Shown piece by piece: positions 8,684-17,833 of a stretch of 64,000 nt of DNA. How positions within the stretch are numbered: position 1 is the stretch's first letter; each line of letters starts with the position of its first letter. The notes under the pieces were generated by a model. The model did no database searches and had not been told where the DNA came from. It saw only the letters and a list, made by a program, of their open reading frames with translations. Origin of the DNA: Acinetobacter colistiniresistens (GTDB lineage Bacteria > Pseudomonadota > Gammaproteobacteria > Pseudomonadales > Moraxellaceae); assembly GCF_000413935.1 (NCBI RefSeq), contig NZ_KE340384.1, positions 123,638 to 187,637 of the forward strand. Direction: 5' to 3'. Both the position numbers and the translations under genes were made by a program.

Positions 8684-8699
8684 ATTTCCTTGATTAGCG

Positions 8700-10367
8700 T
8701 TATGGAATCATCCACGGCACCAGATAAGCCTGAACCGTGACGATGATGCCGACAAAGACAGTAAATATGATGCTATGTTTTACCGTGAAACGAAACAAGT
8801 CCGATTCTTTTCCAACCAAACCCACCGCGGCACAGGCGATCGCAATCGATTGCGGTGAAATCATCTTGCCGGTTACGCCTCCACTGGTATTGGCAGCCAC
8901 CAGTAACACTTCTGGAATACCAATTTGCTGCGCTGTGGTGGCTTGCAATGCAGAGAACAAGGCATTGGATGAGGTATCGGAACCGGTCAGGAAGACACCC
9001 AGCCAACCCAAAAATGGTGAGAAAAAAGTAAAGGCATGCCCTGTATGCGATAACGCTAAAGCCAAGGTCGCAGACAGGCCTGAGTAATTGGCAATAAAGG
9101 CAAAGGCCAATACCATGCCAATCGAATAAATCGGGGTTTTTAGCTCATTTAAAGTTTCCGCAAAAGTACTGACCGCCTCACGGGTTTTCATTTTCAGAAA
9201 AATGATGGTGATAATGGCCGCAATAAAAATAGCTGTACCTGTCGCTGAGAACCAATCAAATTTATAGATCGCTTCATAAGCGGTGGTTTCGGGCACAATC
9301 GGCGCCATTTTTTCCACCAGTTTATGCAGGTACGGGACTTCGATTTTAAACATCCAGTCCGCCAAGGCACCGTTTTTGGCAAACAGCGCTTTAAATGGTT
9401 TCACACTCCAAATGGTCACCATCACGGTCAAAATCATAAACGGCGACCATGCTTTGGCAATCTGGGCAATGCTATAGCGCTGTTGTGATGAGGCCGCATG
9501 ACTGGCGGCTTGTTCATCGGTCATATCAAAACGGAAAATATGTTTCGGTTTCCAAACACGGAATAGCAAGGTCAGGCTGGCCAATGAAGCAATCGCAGCG
9601 GTAATATCAGGCAGTTCGGGTCCCAGAAAATTCGAGGTCAGATATTGCGCAATGGCAAAAGCACTACCACCGACCAGTACAGCTGGCCACGTTTCTTTCA
9701 CACCACGCCAACCGTCCATGATCGCCATAATCCAGAACAGCACAATGATGGTTAAAAAAGGCAATTGGCGACCGACCATCTGGCTGATTTCCATGGTATC
9801 AACACCCGAAACCTGCCCTGCCACAATAATTGGAATCCCCATCGCACCAAAGGCCACAGGTGCCGTATTCACAATCAGACAAAGACCCGCAGCATATAGC
9901 GGTTTAAAACCTAAACCGACCAACAGGGCTGCGGTAATCGCCACAGGTGCACCAAAACCTGCCGCACCTTCTAAAAAAGTACCAAAAGCAAAACCGACCA
10001 AGAGCATCTGTAGGCGCTGATCTTCGGTAATCGATAAAATACTGGAGCGAATCACATCAAACTGCCCAGTTTTGACTGAAATTTTATACAGAAATACCGC
10101 CCCGATAATGATCCACGAAATCGGCCACAAACCGTAAAAAAAACCGTAAACAACAGAAGCAAATGCCATTTCAGCTGGCATTTGATAAAAAAACAATGCA
10201 ATCAGCAAGGCAATGATCACGGTACAGGTTCCCGCGACACTGCCTTTCATACGAAAGACCGCCAAAGCCAAAAAGAAGAAAATAATCGGGATCAGCGCAA
10301 CGGCACTGGATAACCAAATATTATTCAAAGGATCATAAAGTTGTTGCCACACATTAAGCATTCTCAT
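8700..10367 (-). CDS. lldP: L-lactate permease
   Basis: Inner-membrane lactate:H+ symporter of 555 aa, the usual length of LctP proteins, with about 12-14 hydrophobic segments. Family stretches are visible: GFAFGTFLEGAAGFGAPVAI (about 126-145), FGAMGIPIIVAGQVSG (about 170-185), FLGWLGVFLTGSDTSSNALF and ANTSGGVTGKMISPQSIAIA near the C-terminus. It is first in the lactate operon. The start at 10367 is preceded by AAGGAGATG. In Acinetobacter lldP marks the right-hand chromosomal flank of the K locus. Confidence 0.95.
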   Translation of the reverse strand: MRMLNVWQQLYDPLNNIWLSSAVALIPIIFFFLALAVFRMKGSVAGTCTVIIALLIALFFYQMPAEMAFASVVYGFFYGLWPISWIIIGAVFLYKISVKTGQFDVIRSSILSITEDQRLQMLLVGFAFGTFLEGAAGFGAPVAITAALLVGLGFKPLYAAGLCLIVNTAPVAFGAMGIPIIVAGQVSGVDTMEISQMVGRQLPFLTIIVLFWIMAIMDGWRGVKETWPAVLVGGSAFAIAQYLTSNFLGPELPDITAAIASLASLTLLFRVWKPKHIFRFDMTDEQAASHAASSQQRYSIAQIAKAWSPFMILTVMVTIWSVKPFKALFAKNGALADWMFKIEVPYLHKLVEKMAPIVPETTAYEAIYKFDWFSATGTAIFIAAIITIIFLKMKTREAVSTFAETLNELKTPIYSIGMVLAFAFIANYSGLSATLALALSHTGHAFTFFSPFLGWLGVFLTGSDTSSNALFSALQATTAQQIGIPEVLLVAANTSGGVTGKMISPQSIAIACAAVGLVGKESDLFRFTVKHSIIFTVFVGIIVTVQAYLVPWMIP

Positions 10368-10425
10368 CTCCTTGAAATGCTGGGCGCTATTTTGTTTTCA
10401 CTTCGAGACAAAACATCATCACGAA

Positions 10426-10442
10426 TATTGGTATGACCAATA
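10426..10442. promoter_or_regulatory. LldR operator, proximal
   Basis: Perfect palindrome TATTGGT-ATG-ACCAATA, the core (ATTGGT-N3-ACCAAT) bound by PdhR/LldR-type GntR proteins, about 60 bp upstream of the lldP start. This is the probable repression site for the lactate operon. Confidence 0.7.
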
Positions 10443-10531
10443 TAAATTTTATTGGCAAAATTTATCCATTTCCACAAGTTGCTTATCTTAATTACATGAA
10501 TTATCAGGCGCAACCACCAATCACTCATCAA

Positions 10532-10548
10532 TATTGGTAAGACCAATA
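10532..10548. promoter_or_regulatory. LldR operator, distal
   Basis: TATTGGT-AAG-ACCAATA, the same 7-bp arms as the proximal site with a different centre, 106 bp (about ten helical turns) away. Paired operators at phased spacing suggest looping by LldR. The remaining pgm-lldP gap (10368-10747) holds promoters only. Confidence 0.7.
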
Positions 10549-10747
10549 ATAATTAAAATCAAATCAATCCTTTTCTGATGCTGTGGGCTTTCAGCATTCG
10601 ACTAAAGTCTGATAAAAAATATCCCGAGCAGTATTCCATTGGTGTACTTCGGGTTACCAATCGCGAAAGACAAAACTATAAATATGACTTTTAGACGATA
10701 TCTGTATAATCTGTTCACAACTCAAAACAGCAATTGAATTGAACAAT

Positions 10748-12118
10748 ATGACGCAACTGACTTGCTTTAAAGCCTACGATATTCGTGGCAAACTCGGCAC
10801 AGAACTGAATGAAGAGATTGCCTATAACATTGGTCGTGCCTATGGACAAATCTATCAACCAAAAACCGTGGTGATCGGTTGTGATATCCGCTTAAGCAGT
10901 GAAGGCCTAAAACAGTCAACCATTCAGGGTCTAAATGATGCAGGGGTGAATGTACTTGATCTCGGTATGACAGGGACGGAGGAAGTCTATTTCGCTGCCT
11001 TCCATTTGGATGTACAAGGTGGTATTGAAGTGACTGCCAGCCATAATCCGATGGATTATAATGGGATGAAGTTGGTGCGTGAGAATGCACGTCCAATCAG
11101 TGCAGAGACGGGTTTAAAAGAGATTCAAGCACTGGCGGAATCTGGACAATTCGCAGAAGTTGCCGAAAAAGGTACAACGCAAAACTATAATATTTTACCT
11201 GAATTCATTGAGCACCTTCTGACCTATATTGATCCACAGAAAATCAAACCGCTTAAACTGGTCGTGAATGCGGGCAACGGTGCAGCAGGTCATGTCATTG
11301 ATGCCATCGAACAAAAATTCCAACAACTGAACATTCCCGTTGAGTTCATTAAAATTCACCATGAAGCCGATGGCACTTTCCCGAATGGTATTCCGAACCC
11401 AATCCTCATTGAAAACCGAGATAGTACCCGTGATGCCGTACTTCAGCATCAAGCCGATATGGGCATTGCCTGGGATGGCGACTTTGACCGTTGCTTCCTG
11501 TTTGATGAAAAAGGGCAATTTATCGAAGGTTATTACATCGTTGGTTTATTGGCACAGGCCTTCCTGATCAAACAGGCTGGTGAAAAAATTGTGCATGACC
11601 CACGTTTGGTCTGGAATACCTTTGACATCGTCGATCAATACCAAGGCATCGCAGTACAATCTAAATCAGGACATGCGTTTATTAAGGATGTCATGCGTGA
11701 ACACAATGCCGTGTATGGCGGGGAAATGAGTGCCCATCACTATTTCCGTGATTTTGCTTACTGTGATAGTGGCATGATTCCTTGGTTGCTCGCCATCGCT
11801 TTGCTCTCAGAAACGGGACAATCACTTTCAACATTGGTTGAAAACATGATTGCCAAATTCCCATGCAGCGGTGAAATCAACTTTAAAGTGGCAGACGCGC
11901 AAAAGACTGTACAAAAAATCTTTGACCATTATGCCGACCAAAATCCGCAGGTCGATCGTACTGATGGCGTCAGCCTTGATTTTGGCGCATGGCGTTTAAA
12001 TGTTCGTGCTTCGAATACTGAGCCATTATTGCGCTTAAATATTGAGAGCCGCGCCGATCAAAATCCGCAACCGATGCAGCATTATGTTGATGAATTAACT
12101 GGGTTAATTCAGGGTTAA
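10748..12118 (+). CDS. pgm: Phosphomannomutase/phosphoglucomutase
   Basis: Alpha-D-phosphohexomutase of 456 aa interconverting Glc-1-P/Glc-6-P and probably Man-1-P/Man-6-P, feeding capsule sugar nucleotides. The phosphoserine loop is VTASHNPMDYNGMK (about 95-108), the metal loop is AWDGDFDRC (about 238-246), the sugar-binding loop is YGGEMSAHHYFRDF, and the phosphate loop is VRASNTEPLLRLN near the end. The ATG of MTQLTCFKAYDIRGK is chosen over an upstream TTG, though neither has a strong ribosome site. It stands at the lldP end of the K locus, convergent with gne1. Confidence 0.93.
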   Translation: MTQLTCFKAYDIRGKLGTELNEEIAYNIGRAYGQIYQPKTVVIGCDIRLSSEGLKQSTIQGLNDAGVNVLDLGMTGTEEVYFAAFHLDVQGGIEVTASHNPMDYNGMKLVRENARPISAETGLKEIQALAESGQFAEVAEKGTTQNYNILPEFIEHLLTYIDPQKIKPLKLVVNAGNGAAGHVIDAIEQKFQQLNIPVEFIKIHHEADGTFPNGIPNPILIENRDSTRDAVLQHQADMGIAWDGDFDRCFLFDEKGQFIEGYYIVGLLAQAFLIKQAGEKIVHDPRLVWNTFDIVDQYQGIAVQSKSGHAFIKDVMREHNAVYGGEMSAHHYFRDFAYCDSGMIPWLLAIALLSETGQSLSTLVENMIAKFPCSGEINFKVADAQKTVQKIFDHYADQNPQVDRTDGVSLDFGAWRLNVRASNTEPLLRLNIESRADQNPQPMQHYVDELTGLIQG

Positions 12119-12126
12119 TTCAGCCC

Positions 12127-12158
12127 AATAAAAAAGGAGTATATTGCTCCTTTTTTAT
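12127..12158. terminator. Bidirectional terminator between pgm and gne1
   Basis: Hairpin AAAAAAGGAG / CTCCTTTTTT with a 7-nt loop and T-runs on both strands, placed between two convergent genes. It can serve both. Confidence 0.85.
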
Positions 12159-12169
12159 TGTTTTGCTAT

Positions 12170-13186
12170 TCAGTTAAAGCCGTTGGGATTCTGCTTCTGC
12201 CAATTCCAACTATCCGCCAGCATATCTTCCAAGGTATATTGAGGCTGCCAACCCAACTCTGCTATTGCACGTGCATTATCGGCAAATGACGTTGCCACAT
12301 CGCCTGCACGACGGGGTGCAAATTCAAATGCAACAGGCACACCATTGATTTGCTCAAAGGTGTTTTTGACTTGTAATACAGATGAGCCATTGCCCGTCCC
12401 AATGTTCCAAGCACGACAGCCTTGTGTCGATAAGCGATTATTCAAAGCACACAGATGAGCATTCGCCAGATCCACCACATGGATATAATCACGAACACCA
12501 GTCCCATCTACCGTGTCATAATCATTGCCATAAATTGCCAGCTTTTCACGACGACCGACTGCGACTTGTGTTACATAAGGCATTAAGTTATTTGGGATTC
12601 CTTGCGGATCTTCACCAATTTGACCGCTTTTATGCGCACCGACAGGGTTAAAATAACGAAGTAAAGCAATCGACCAACGCGAGTCTGCCTGTGCCAGTTT
12701 TTGCAGCATTTGCTCGACAATCAGTTTGGTATAACCATAATTGTTATTTGGCATACCTGTTGGCATCTCTTCATTTAACGGAGAACTATTGGCTTCATCA
12801 TATACCGTTGCAGATGAACTAAATACCAAGTTAAATACGCCAGCACGTTCCATCGCCTTGACCAATTGAGCACTGCCAGCAATGTTATTATCAAAATAAG
12901 TCAATGGAACCTGTTGACTTTCACCGACAGCTTTGAGACCTGCAAAATGAATGACCGCATCAATAGAATAGTCCTGAAAGACCTGATCTAAAGCATCCTG
13001 ATTACGAATATCACCCTTCACAAAAACCAGTGTTTTATTCGCTAACTGTTGTACACGAATTAGTGACTCTTCACAGCTATTCGAGAGATTGTCAAAAACA
13101 ATAACCTCATGACCTGCATGAAGTAATTCTAAGCAGGTATGTGAACCGATATAACCTGCTCCACCAGTCACTAAGATCTTAGCCAT
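12170..13186 (-). CDS. gne1: UDP-glucose/UDP-GlcNAc 4-epimerase
   Basis: Extended SDR epimerase of 338 aa that makes UDP-Gal from UDP-Glc and, in Acinetobacter K loci, UDP-GalNAc from UDP-GlcNAc. NAD-binding GGAGYIGSHTCLELL is near residues 8-22, with catalytic Ser/Thr in FSSSATVYDE and YxxxK in YGYTKLIVEQ (about 145-155). The start MAKILVTGG follows GGGAAAG and overlaps the end of gpi by 8 nt. It is the last gene of the minus-strand K-locus sugar block. Confidence 0.93.
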   Translation of the reverse strand: MAKILVTGGAGYIGSHTCLELLHAGHEVIVFDNLSNSCEESLIRVQQLANKTLVFVKGDIRNQDALDQVFQDYSIDAVIHFAGLKAVGESQQVPLTYFDNNIAGSAQLVKAMERAGVFNLVFSSSATVYDEANSSPLNEEMPTGMPNNNYGYTKLIVEQMLQKLAQADSRWSIALLRYFNPVGAHKSGQIGEDPQGIPNNLMPYVTQVAVGRREKLAIYGNDYDTVDGTGVRDYIHVVDLANAHLCALNNRLSTQGCRAWNIGTGNGSSVLQVKNTFEQINGVPVAFEFAPRRAGDVATSFADNARAIAELGWQPQYTLEDMLADSWNWQKQNPNGFN

Positions 13187-14855
13187 TTGTCTTTCCCAAT
13201 AATATTTTAAGTAGACCTTGTGTCGATGTATCAAAACTAGATACATCATCCTGCTCACGATTTAAAATCGGCAAAAGTTGATTGGCAATCTCTTTACCTT
13301 TTTCAACCCCCCATTGGTCAAAGGGATTAATATTCCAGAGTACCGATTGCACGAATACTTTATGTTCATACATCGCAATCAGCATGCCTAAACTATAAGG
13401 ATTTAGTTCTTTGAGTAAAATGGTTGAACTCGGTTGATTACCTTCATATTGCTTATAAGCTGGTAAATCTTTTAGCTCATCTGCTGCAAGCGCTTGATTA
13501 CCAAAAGCCAATAAGCGCGACTGCGCCAAACAATTTGATAAGGCCAAATGATGCTGCTCAATCAAGGCCTCTGCGCTTTCGGCATAGGTAAATTGGTTCG
13601 CATTATAACGTTTTACAGGGGCAATAAAGTCACAACTGACCGAATGGGTACCTTGATGAAGCAACTGATAAAAGGCATGTTGTGCATTTGGCCCTACCTC
13701 ACCCCAAACAATTGGACAAGTCGCTGTATTGACCTTTTCCCCATTACGTTGAATGGATTTACCATTCGATTCCATTTCCAGCTGCTGCAAATAAGCCGCG
13801 AAATATTTAAGCCGGCCATCATAGGGCAATACAGCGTGGGTCTGAATATCAAGAAAATTATTATTCCACGCGCCTAATAGCCCCATCAGGACAGGAATAT
13901 TCTGCTGAAATGGTGCGGTCTGGAAATGCTGATCAATAGCATGCGCTCCTGCAAGTAGTTGCTTAAAGCCCTCAACACCGATGGTCAGTGCGATTGGTAA
14001 ACCAATACATGACCATAGTGAATAACGACCACCAACCCAATCCCATAGCAATAGCTGCTTATCAGCAGCAATGCCCCATTCCGTCATTTTTTCAGGTTTG
14101 GTCGAGACCCCGATAAAATGGTTTTGCAGGATCTTGTCATTATGGCCCAATGCCTTTTCTAGCCATTGACGTACTGTTTGTGCATTAGACAGAGTATCAA
14201 TGGTACCAAAGGACTTTGACGAGATAATAAATAAGGTAGTTTCAGGTCGAAGCTGGTGTAGCAATTCAGATAGCTGACTACCGTCCATGGTTGAAACGAA
14301 ATGTACATCTAGAGGTTTTGTAGTCGCGACCTTAAAGTCGGAGAGTGCATGCGTCACCATTAACGGGCCGAGATCAGAGCCACCCACACCAATATTCACC
14401 ACATCTTGAATCACCTCACCCGTCGCACCACGATACTGCCCTGCATGGATTTTATCCACCAAGGCATACATAAGTTCTAACTGCTGCTGTACCGGATGAT
14501 TCACTTCAGTAAAATCTGGACTCGATTGGGGTAAGCGTAAAGCCCAATGCATTGCTGCGCGGTGTTCAGTATAATTAATCGGTTCAGATGAAAAGAGCTT
14601 TTTGATCCATTGTTTTAAGTCTTGGGCCTGTGCCAAGTCAACCAAACCATTTAAAATAGTTTGATCAATCCGATGCTTACTAAAGTCTAAGACAATTTGA
14701 TCACATTCAACTGAAAAACGTTTAAAACGTGCAGGATCTTCCGCGAATAATCCTTTTAGATGAGTGCCTTTAAATTGCTGTTGCAAAGATGATAAATGCT
14801 CCATCACAGAGGCACGCTCTTTTACTGCAAAGGGTTGAATCTGCTTAATCATCAT
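13179..14855 (-). CDS. gpi: Glucose-6-phosphate isomerase
   Basis: Interconverts Glc-6-P and Fru-6-P; 558 aa, normal for bacterial Pgi. Signatures seen are NIGVGGSDLGPLMV (about 150-163), IISSKSFGTIDTLSNAQ (about 210-226), GGRYSLWSCIGLPIAL (about 271-286) and the C-terminal QWGVEKGKEIAN. It lies between ugd and gne1, with the ATG overlapping the ugd stop and the end overlapping gne1, so the block is tightly coupled. It connects central metabolism with capsule sugar synthesis. Confidence 0.96.
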   Translation of the reverse strand: MMIKQIQPFAVKERASVMEHLSSLQQQFKGTHLKGLFAEDPARFKRFSVECDQIVLDFSKHRIDQTILNGLVDLAQAQDLKQWIKKLFSSEPINYTEHRAAMHWALRLPQSSPDFTEVNHPVQQQLELMYALVDKIHAGQYRGATGEVIQDVVNIGVGGSDLGPLMVTHALSDFKVATTKPLDVHFVSTMDGSQLSELLHQLRPETTLFIISSKSFGTIDTLSNAQTVRQWLEKALGHNDKILQNHFIGVSTKPEKMTEWGIAADKQLLLWDWVGGRYSLWSCIGLPIALTIGVEGFKQLLAGAHAIDQHFQTAPFQQNIPVLMGLLGAWNNNFLDIQTHAVLPYDGRLKYFAAYLQQLEMESNGKSIQRNGEKVNTATCPIVWGEVGPNAQHAFYQLLHQGTHSVSCDFIAPVKRYNANQFTYAESAEALIEQHHLALSNCLAQSRLLAFGNQALAADELKDLPAYKQYEGNQPSSTILLKELNPYSLGMLIAMYEHKVFVQSVLWNINPFDQWGVEKGKEIANQLLPILNREQDDVSSFDTSTQGLLKILLGKTNG

Positions 14856-16114
14856 TAACGTCCCACCCCCATATACGCAAAGCCTTGCGCTTTAACATAA
14901 TCTGGATCATAAATATTGCGACCATCCAGAATTAATGGATGTGCCATCAACTGTTCAAGCTGCTTAAACTCTGGGCTCCAGTACTGTTTCCATGCAGTCA
15001 GCACGCAAAGACCATGCACATTCTTGACCGCATCATATTGATCTTCACAAAGAATCAGATTATCGCGTTGCCCATACATCTGTTTTATTTCATCTAAAGC
15101 TTGCGGATCATGAAGATGAACCGTTACCCCTTGTGCCCAAAGCGCTGCAAGCATTTGATGAATTGGGGACTGCTGAATACTTGAGGTATTTTCCTTAAAA
15201 GAAGCACCCCAAATTGCAACAGATTTCCCTTGCAAATCACCATGGTAATAATTCCATAGTTTACGAAACAGGATTTCTTTCTGTTGCTCATTAATTTCCC
15301 AGACTTGACCCAGCAACTGGCTTTTTACCCCAGTATTTGCCACCGTATTGGAAAGCGTCAAAATATCATGAGAAAAGTTTTCACCACCAAAACCAGCACC
15401 TGGCGCTAAATAAGCTGAACCAATACGGCTATCAGCGGCCATACCCTGACGCACTGAAGCAATATCAATACCGAGTTTCTCAGCAACAACAGCCAGATCA
15501 TTAATATAGCTAATGCGTGTTGCCAACATTCCTGAAATACTGAGTTTAGTAAATTCCGCATCTAAAATCGGCATAAACAGATATTGTTGTTCCAAAGGAA
15601 AGAAAGGTCTAAGCAATTCTTTTACTTTAACCTGAACGTCCGTCTGGATACATCCGACAATGAGTTGTTTAGCTTGAGTTAAACTATGTAGAGCATTTCC
15701 TTCTTGAATCGTATCTGGCAAATAGACCCAATCATCCTCAGATAGAATCTGCTTAAAACGCTCTGTGCCATGCAAACCAAAGGTTGAAGCATTAATCATG
15801 AGTTTGGGATGAATAATCGGTCGTTGTTTTAACGCCTGTAAGAGTTGAAAAACTTGTTGTTCTTGTGTCTGATTAAAACTAAAGAGATAAGCATCAATAT
15901 CGAGAGGGATACCATCCAAAGCGCGATAACTCAAAAAACCAGTACTTAATTGCTTCTCTAATAGCTGGCTGACATGCTCATCATGAAATGAATATTGTTG
16001 CCCTTCTACAGCTTTATCTAGTTGTGAACACCAATAAACAAAGTGCCCAGATTCAGACAATAATGCAGACATGACGCCTGCATATAAAGTATTACCAAAA
16101 ATTGCAACTTTCAT
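14855..16114 (-). CDS. ugd: UDP-glucose 6-dehydrogenase (atypical active-site motif)
   Basis: Expected to oxidise UDP-Glc to UDP-GlcA with two NAD+. The protein is 419 aa. The N-terminal Rossmann region begins MKVAIFGNTLYAGVMSALL, the central domain shows EFTKLSISGMLATRISYINDLA (about 205-226), and the C-terminal domain has VAIWGASFKENT (about 307-318). The usual catalytic motif GFGGSCFPKD reads GFGGENFSHD here (about 258-267), so the nucleophilic cysteine is absent from its normal place. The start at 16114 is chosen for its spacing from GGGGAG. Context in the K locus supports Ugd, but activity is less certain than for a canonical enzyme. Confidence 0.85.
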   Translation of the reverse strand: MKVAIFGNTLYAGVMSALLSESGHFVYWCSQLDKAVEGQQYSFHDEHVSQLLEKQLSTGFLSYRALDGIPLDIDAYLFSFNQTQEQQVFQLLQALKQRPIIHPKLMINASTFGLHGTERFKQILSEDDWVYLPDTIQEGNALHSLTQAKQLIVGCIQTDVQVKVKELLRPFFPLEQQYLFMPILDAEFTKLSISGMLATRISYINDLAVVAEKLGIDIASVRQGMAADSRIGSAYLAPGAGFGGENFSHDILTLSNTVANTGVKSQLLGQVWEINEQQKEILFRKLWNYYHGDLQGKSVAIWGASFKENTSSIQQSPIHQMLAALWAQGVTVHLHDPQALDEIKQMYGQRDNLILCEDQYDAVKNVHGLCVLTAWKQYWSPEFKQLEQLMAHPLILDGRNIYDPDYVKAQGFAYMGVGR

Positions 16115-16132
16115 TAACATTTGCTCCCCAAT

Positions 16133-17008
16133 CTAGAGAACCAATTCGTGGATTAAGCTCTTAAAATCTTCGCCTAGTTTTGGATGTTCAATACCATAGT
16201 GTAATACAGCTTTTAGATAGCCCAGCTTACTACCACAGTCAAAGGTCTGTCCCTTCATCCGATACGCTTCAACCACTTCCGATTGCTGCAATGCTGCAAT
16301 CGCATCAGTGAGCTGAATTTCATTTCCCGCTCCACGTGGGGTTTGTTCTAGAAGTTCCATAATCTGGGCAGGCAGAATATAACGACCGACAACAGACAAA
16401 TTTGAAGGTGCTGTCCCTACAGCAGGTTTTTCTACAATACCCTGCATGACGATACTTTCACCTTCATTTGGAGAAACAGCCACATCTACAATGCCATACT
16501 GGTCAACCAAATGGTCTGGCACGGCCTCAACCATAATCTGTGCAGCCTGAGATTGATCAAACCGTTGAATCATCAAGGATAAATCATTTTTATGGCTTTT
16601 ATTTTTTACGAGTACATCTGGTAATAACACAGCAAAGGCTTCATCACCGACAATATCTTTAGCACAAAGTACCGCATGTCCAAGCCCTAAAGGTTGTGGT
16701 TGACGTACACTCACGACACTGACATGTTTTGGCAAGATATCAGTAATTTCTTTAAGTAGATCAAATTTCTTTTTTTGTTCTAAAGTTGTTTCCAACTCAA
16801 AATTACGATCGAAATAATTCTCAATAGATGCTTTAGATGAGTGTGTTACGAGAATAATTTGTTCAATGCCTGCTTCCACTGCTTCACGTACAACATATTC
16901 AATCGCTGGGCGGTCAACAACAGTGACCATTTCCTTAGGAATAGATTTACTCGCAGGTAAAAAACGAGTTCCAAGCCCTGCAACAGGCAAAATAGCTTTT
17001 TTGATCAT
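16133..17008 (-). CDS. galU: UTP-glucose-1-phosphate uridylyltransferase
   Basis: Makes UDP-Glc from UTP and Glc-1-P. The 291-aa protein shows the nucleotidyltransferase start AILPVAGLGTRFLPASKSIPK (about 4-24), QPLGLGHAVLCAKD (about 104-117), LLPDVLV with the metal Asp (about 128-134), and GIVEKP followed by GRYILP. The internal ATG (MIKKAIL) is preferred to a TTG five codons upstream and lies 21 nt after the itrA stop. It supplies the substrate for Ugd and Gne1, which follow in the same operon. Confidence 0.95.
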   Translation of the reverse strand: MIKKAILPVAGLGTRFLPASKSIPKEMVTVVDRPAIEYVVREAVEAGIEQIILVTHSSKASIENYFDRNFELETTLEQKKKFDLLKEITDILPKHVSVVSVRQPQPLGLGHAVLCAKDIVGDEAFAVLLPDVLVKNKSHKNDLSLMIQRFDQSQAAQIMVEAVPDHLVDQYGIVDVAVSPNEGESIVMQGIVEKPAVGTAPSNLSVVGRYILPAQIMELLEQTPRGAGNEIQLTDAIAALQQSEVVEAYRMKGQTFDCGSKLGYLKAVLHYGIEHPKLGEDFKSLIHELVL

Positions 17009-17029
17009 TACAATTTCTTTCAAACTAAG

Positions 17030-17650
17030 TTATTGGTGTGTAGATTTACGACCTGATTGTTCAGAACCGGAGAACCGGCTTGCTCCGATCGCTTGGTCTG
17101 GTGAGTCTATACCTTCTTTTTTCAACATGACTTCAACAGTTTTAAACATAATTTTAAAGTCAAAAAAAACCGAATGGCTTTCAACATATTCAACATCCAG
17201 ATCAAATTTTTCTTCCCAAGACAAATTGTTTCGACCACTCACTTGCGCAAGTCCAGTCATCCCTGGTTTGACTTCATGCCGACGCATCTGATGGGGGGTG
17301 TAATGTTCTACAAACTCAGGGAGTTGTGGGCGAGGACCAACAATACTCATATCCCCTTTAATCACATTTAGTAGCTGTGGCATTTCATCTAGACTTGTTG
17401 ATCTAAGTTTTTTACCAAATGGTGTAATCCTAAGTTCATCAGCTAAAGGTTTGCCTTCTTTATCAACAGCATGCCTCATAGATCTGAACTTAATCATTTT
17501 AAAAAGCTTTCCATCTTTCCCTGGTCGATCCTGATAAAAAAAGATAGGAGAACCTAAATGTTTACGGACTTTAAAAGCAACCAAAAGAAATACTGGAGAC
17601 AGTAATACAAGTGCTATTGATGCAATGACTATATCGATAAGTCTTTTCAT
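17030..17650 (-). CDS. itrA: Initiating sugar-phosphate transferase (ItrA type)
   Basis: Polyisoprenyl-phosphate N-acetylhexosamine-1-phosphate transferase of 206 aa (PglC-like) that starts the K unit on undecaprenyl phosphate at the inner membrane. It has an N-terminal membrane segment (MKRLIDIVIASIALVLLSPVFLL), then PGKDGKLFKMIKFRSMR, SLDEMPQLLNVIKGDMSIVGPRP (about 92-114) and HEVKPGMTGLAQVSGRN. The variant that sets the first sugar (GalNAc or GlcNAc) cannot be told by reading. It is the first gene of the itrA-galU-ugd-gpi-gne1 run; the 183 bp upstream show no gene and may carry a promoter. Confidence 0.92.
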   Translation of the reverse strand: MKRLIDIVIASIALVLLSPVFLLVAFKVRKHLGSPIFFYQDRPGKDGKLFKMIKFRSMRHAVDKEGKPLADELRITPFGKKLRSTSLDEMPQLLNVIKGDMSIVGPRPQLPEFVEHYTPHQMRRHEVKPGMTGLAQVSGRNNLSWEEKFDLDVEYVESHSVFFDFKIMFKTVEVMLKKEGIDSPDQAIGASRFSGSEQSGRKSTHQ

Positions 17651-17833
17651 TTGTATCTTCTAAGCCTTTTCACTAGGATGCGAGCCAATTTTATACTTTA
17701 AACAATCTGATTAGCTGTTAATCATTATAGTATAGCAATTCTTGTATTCTTAATCACTATTAAACTAATATGTTATGCATAGTTGATAGGACTATCATTG
17801 ATATTTATAAATATCTCTCAAAAATTAAAAGCG

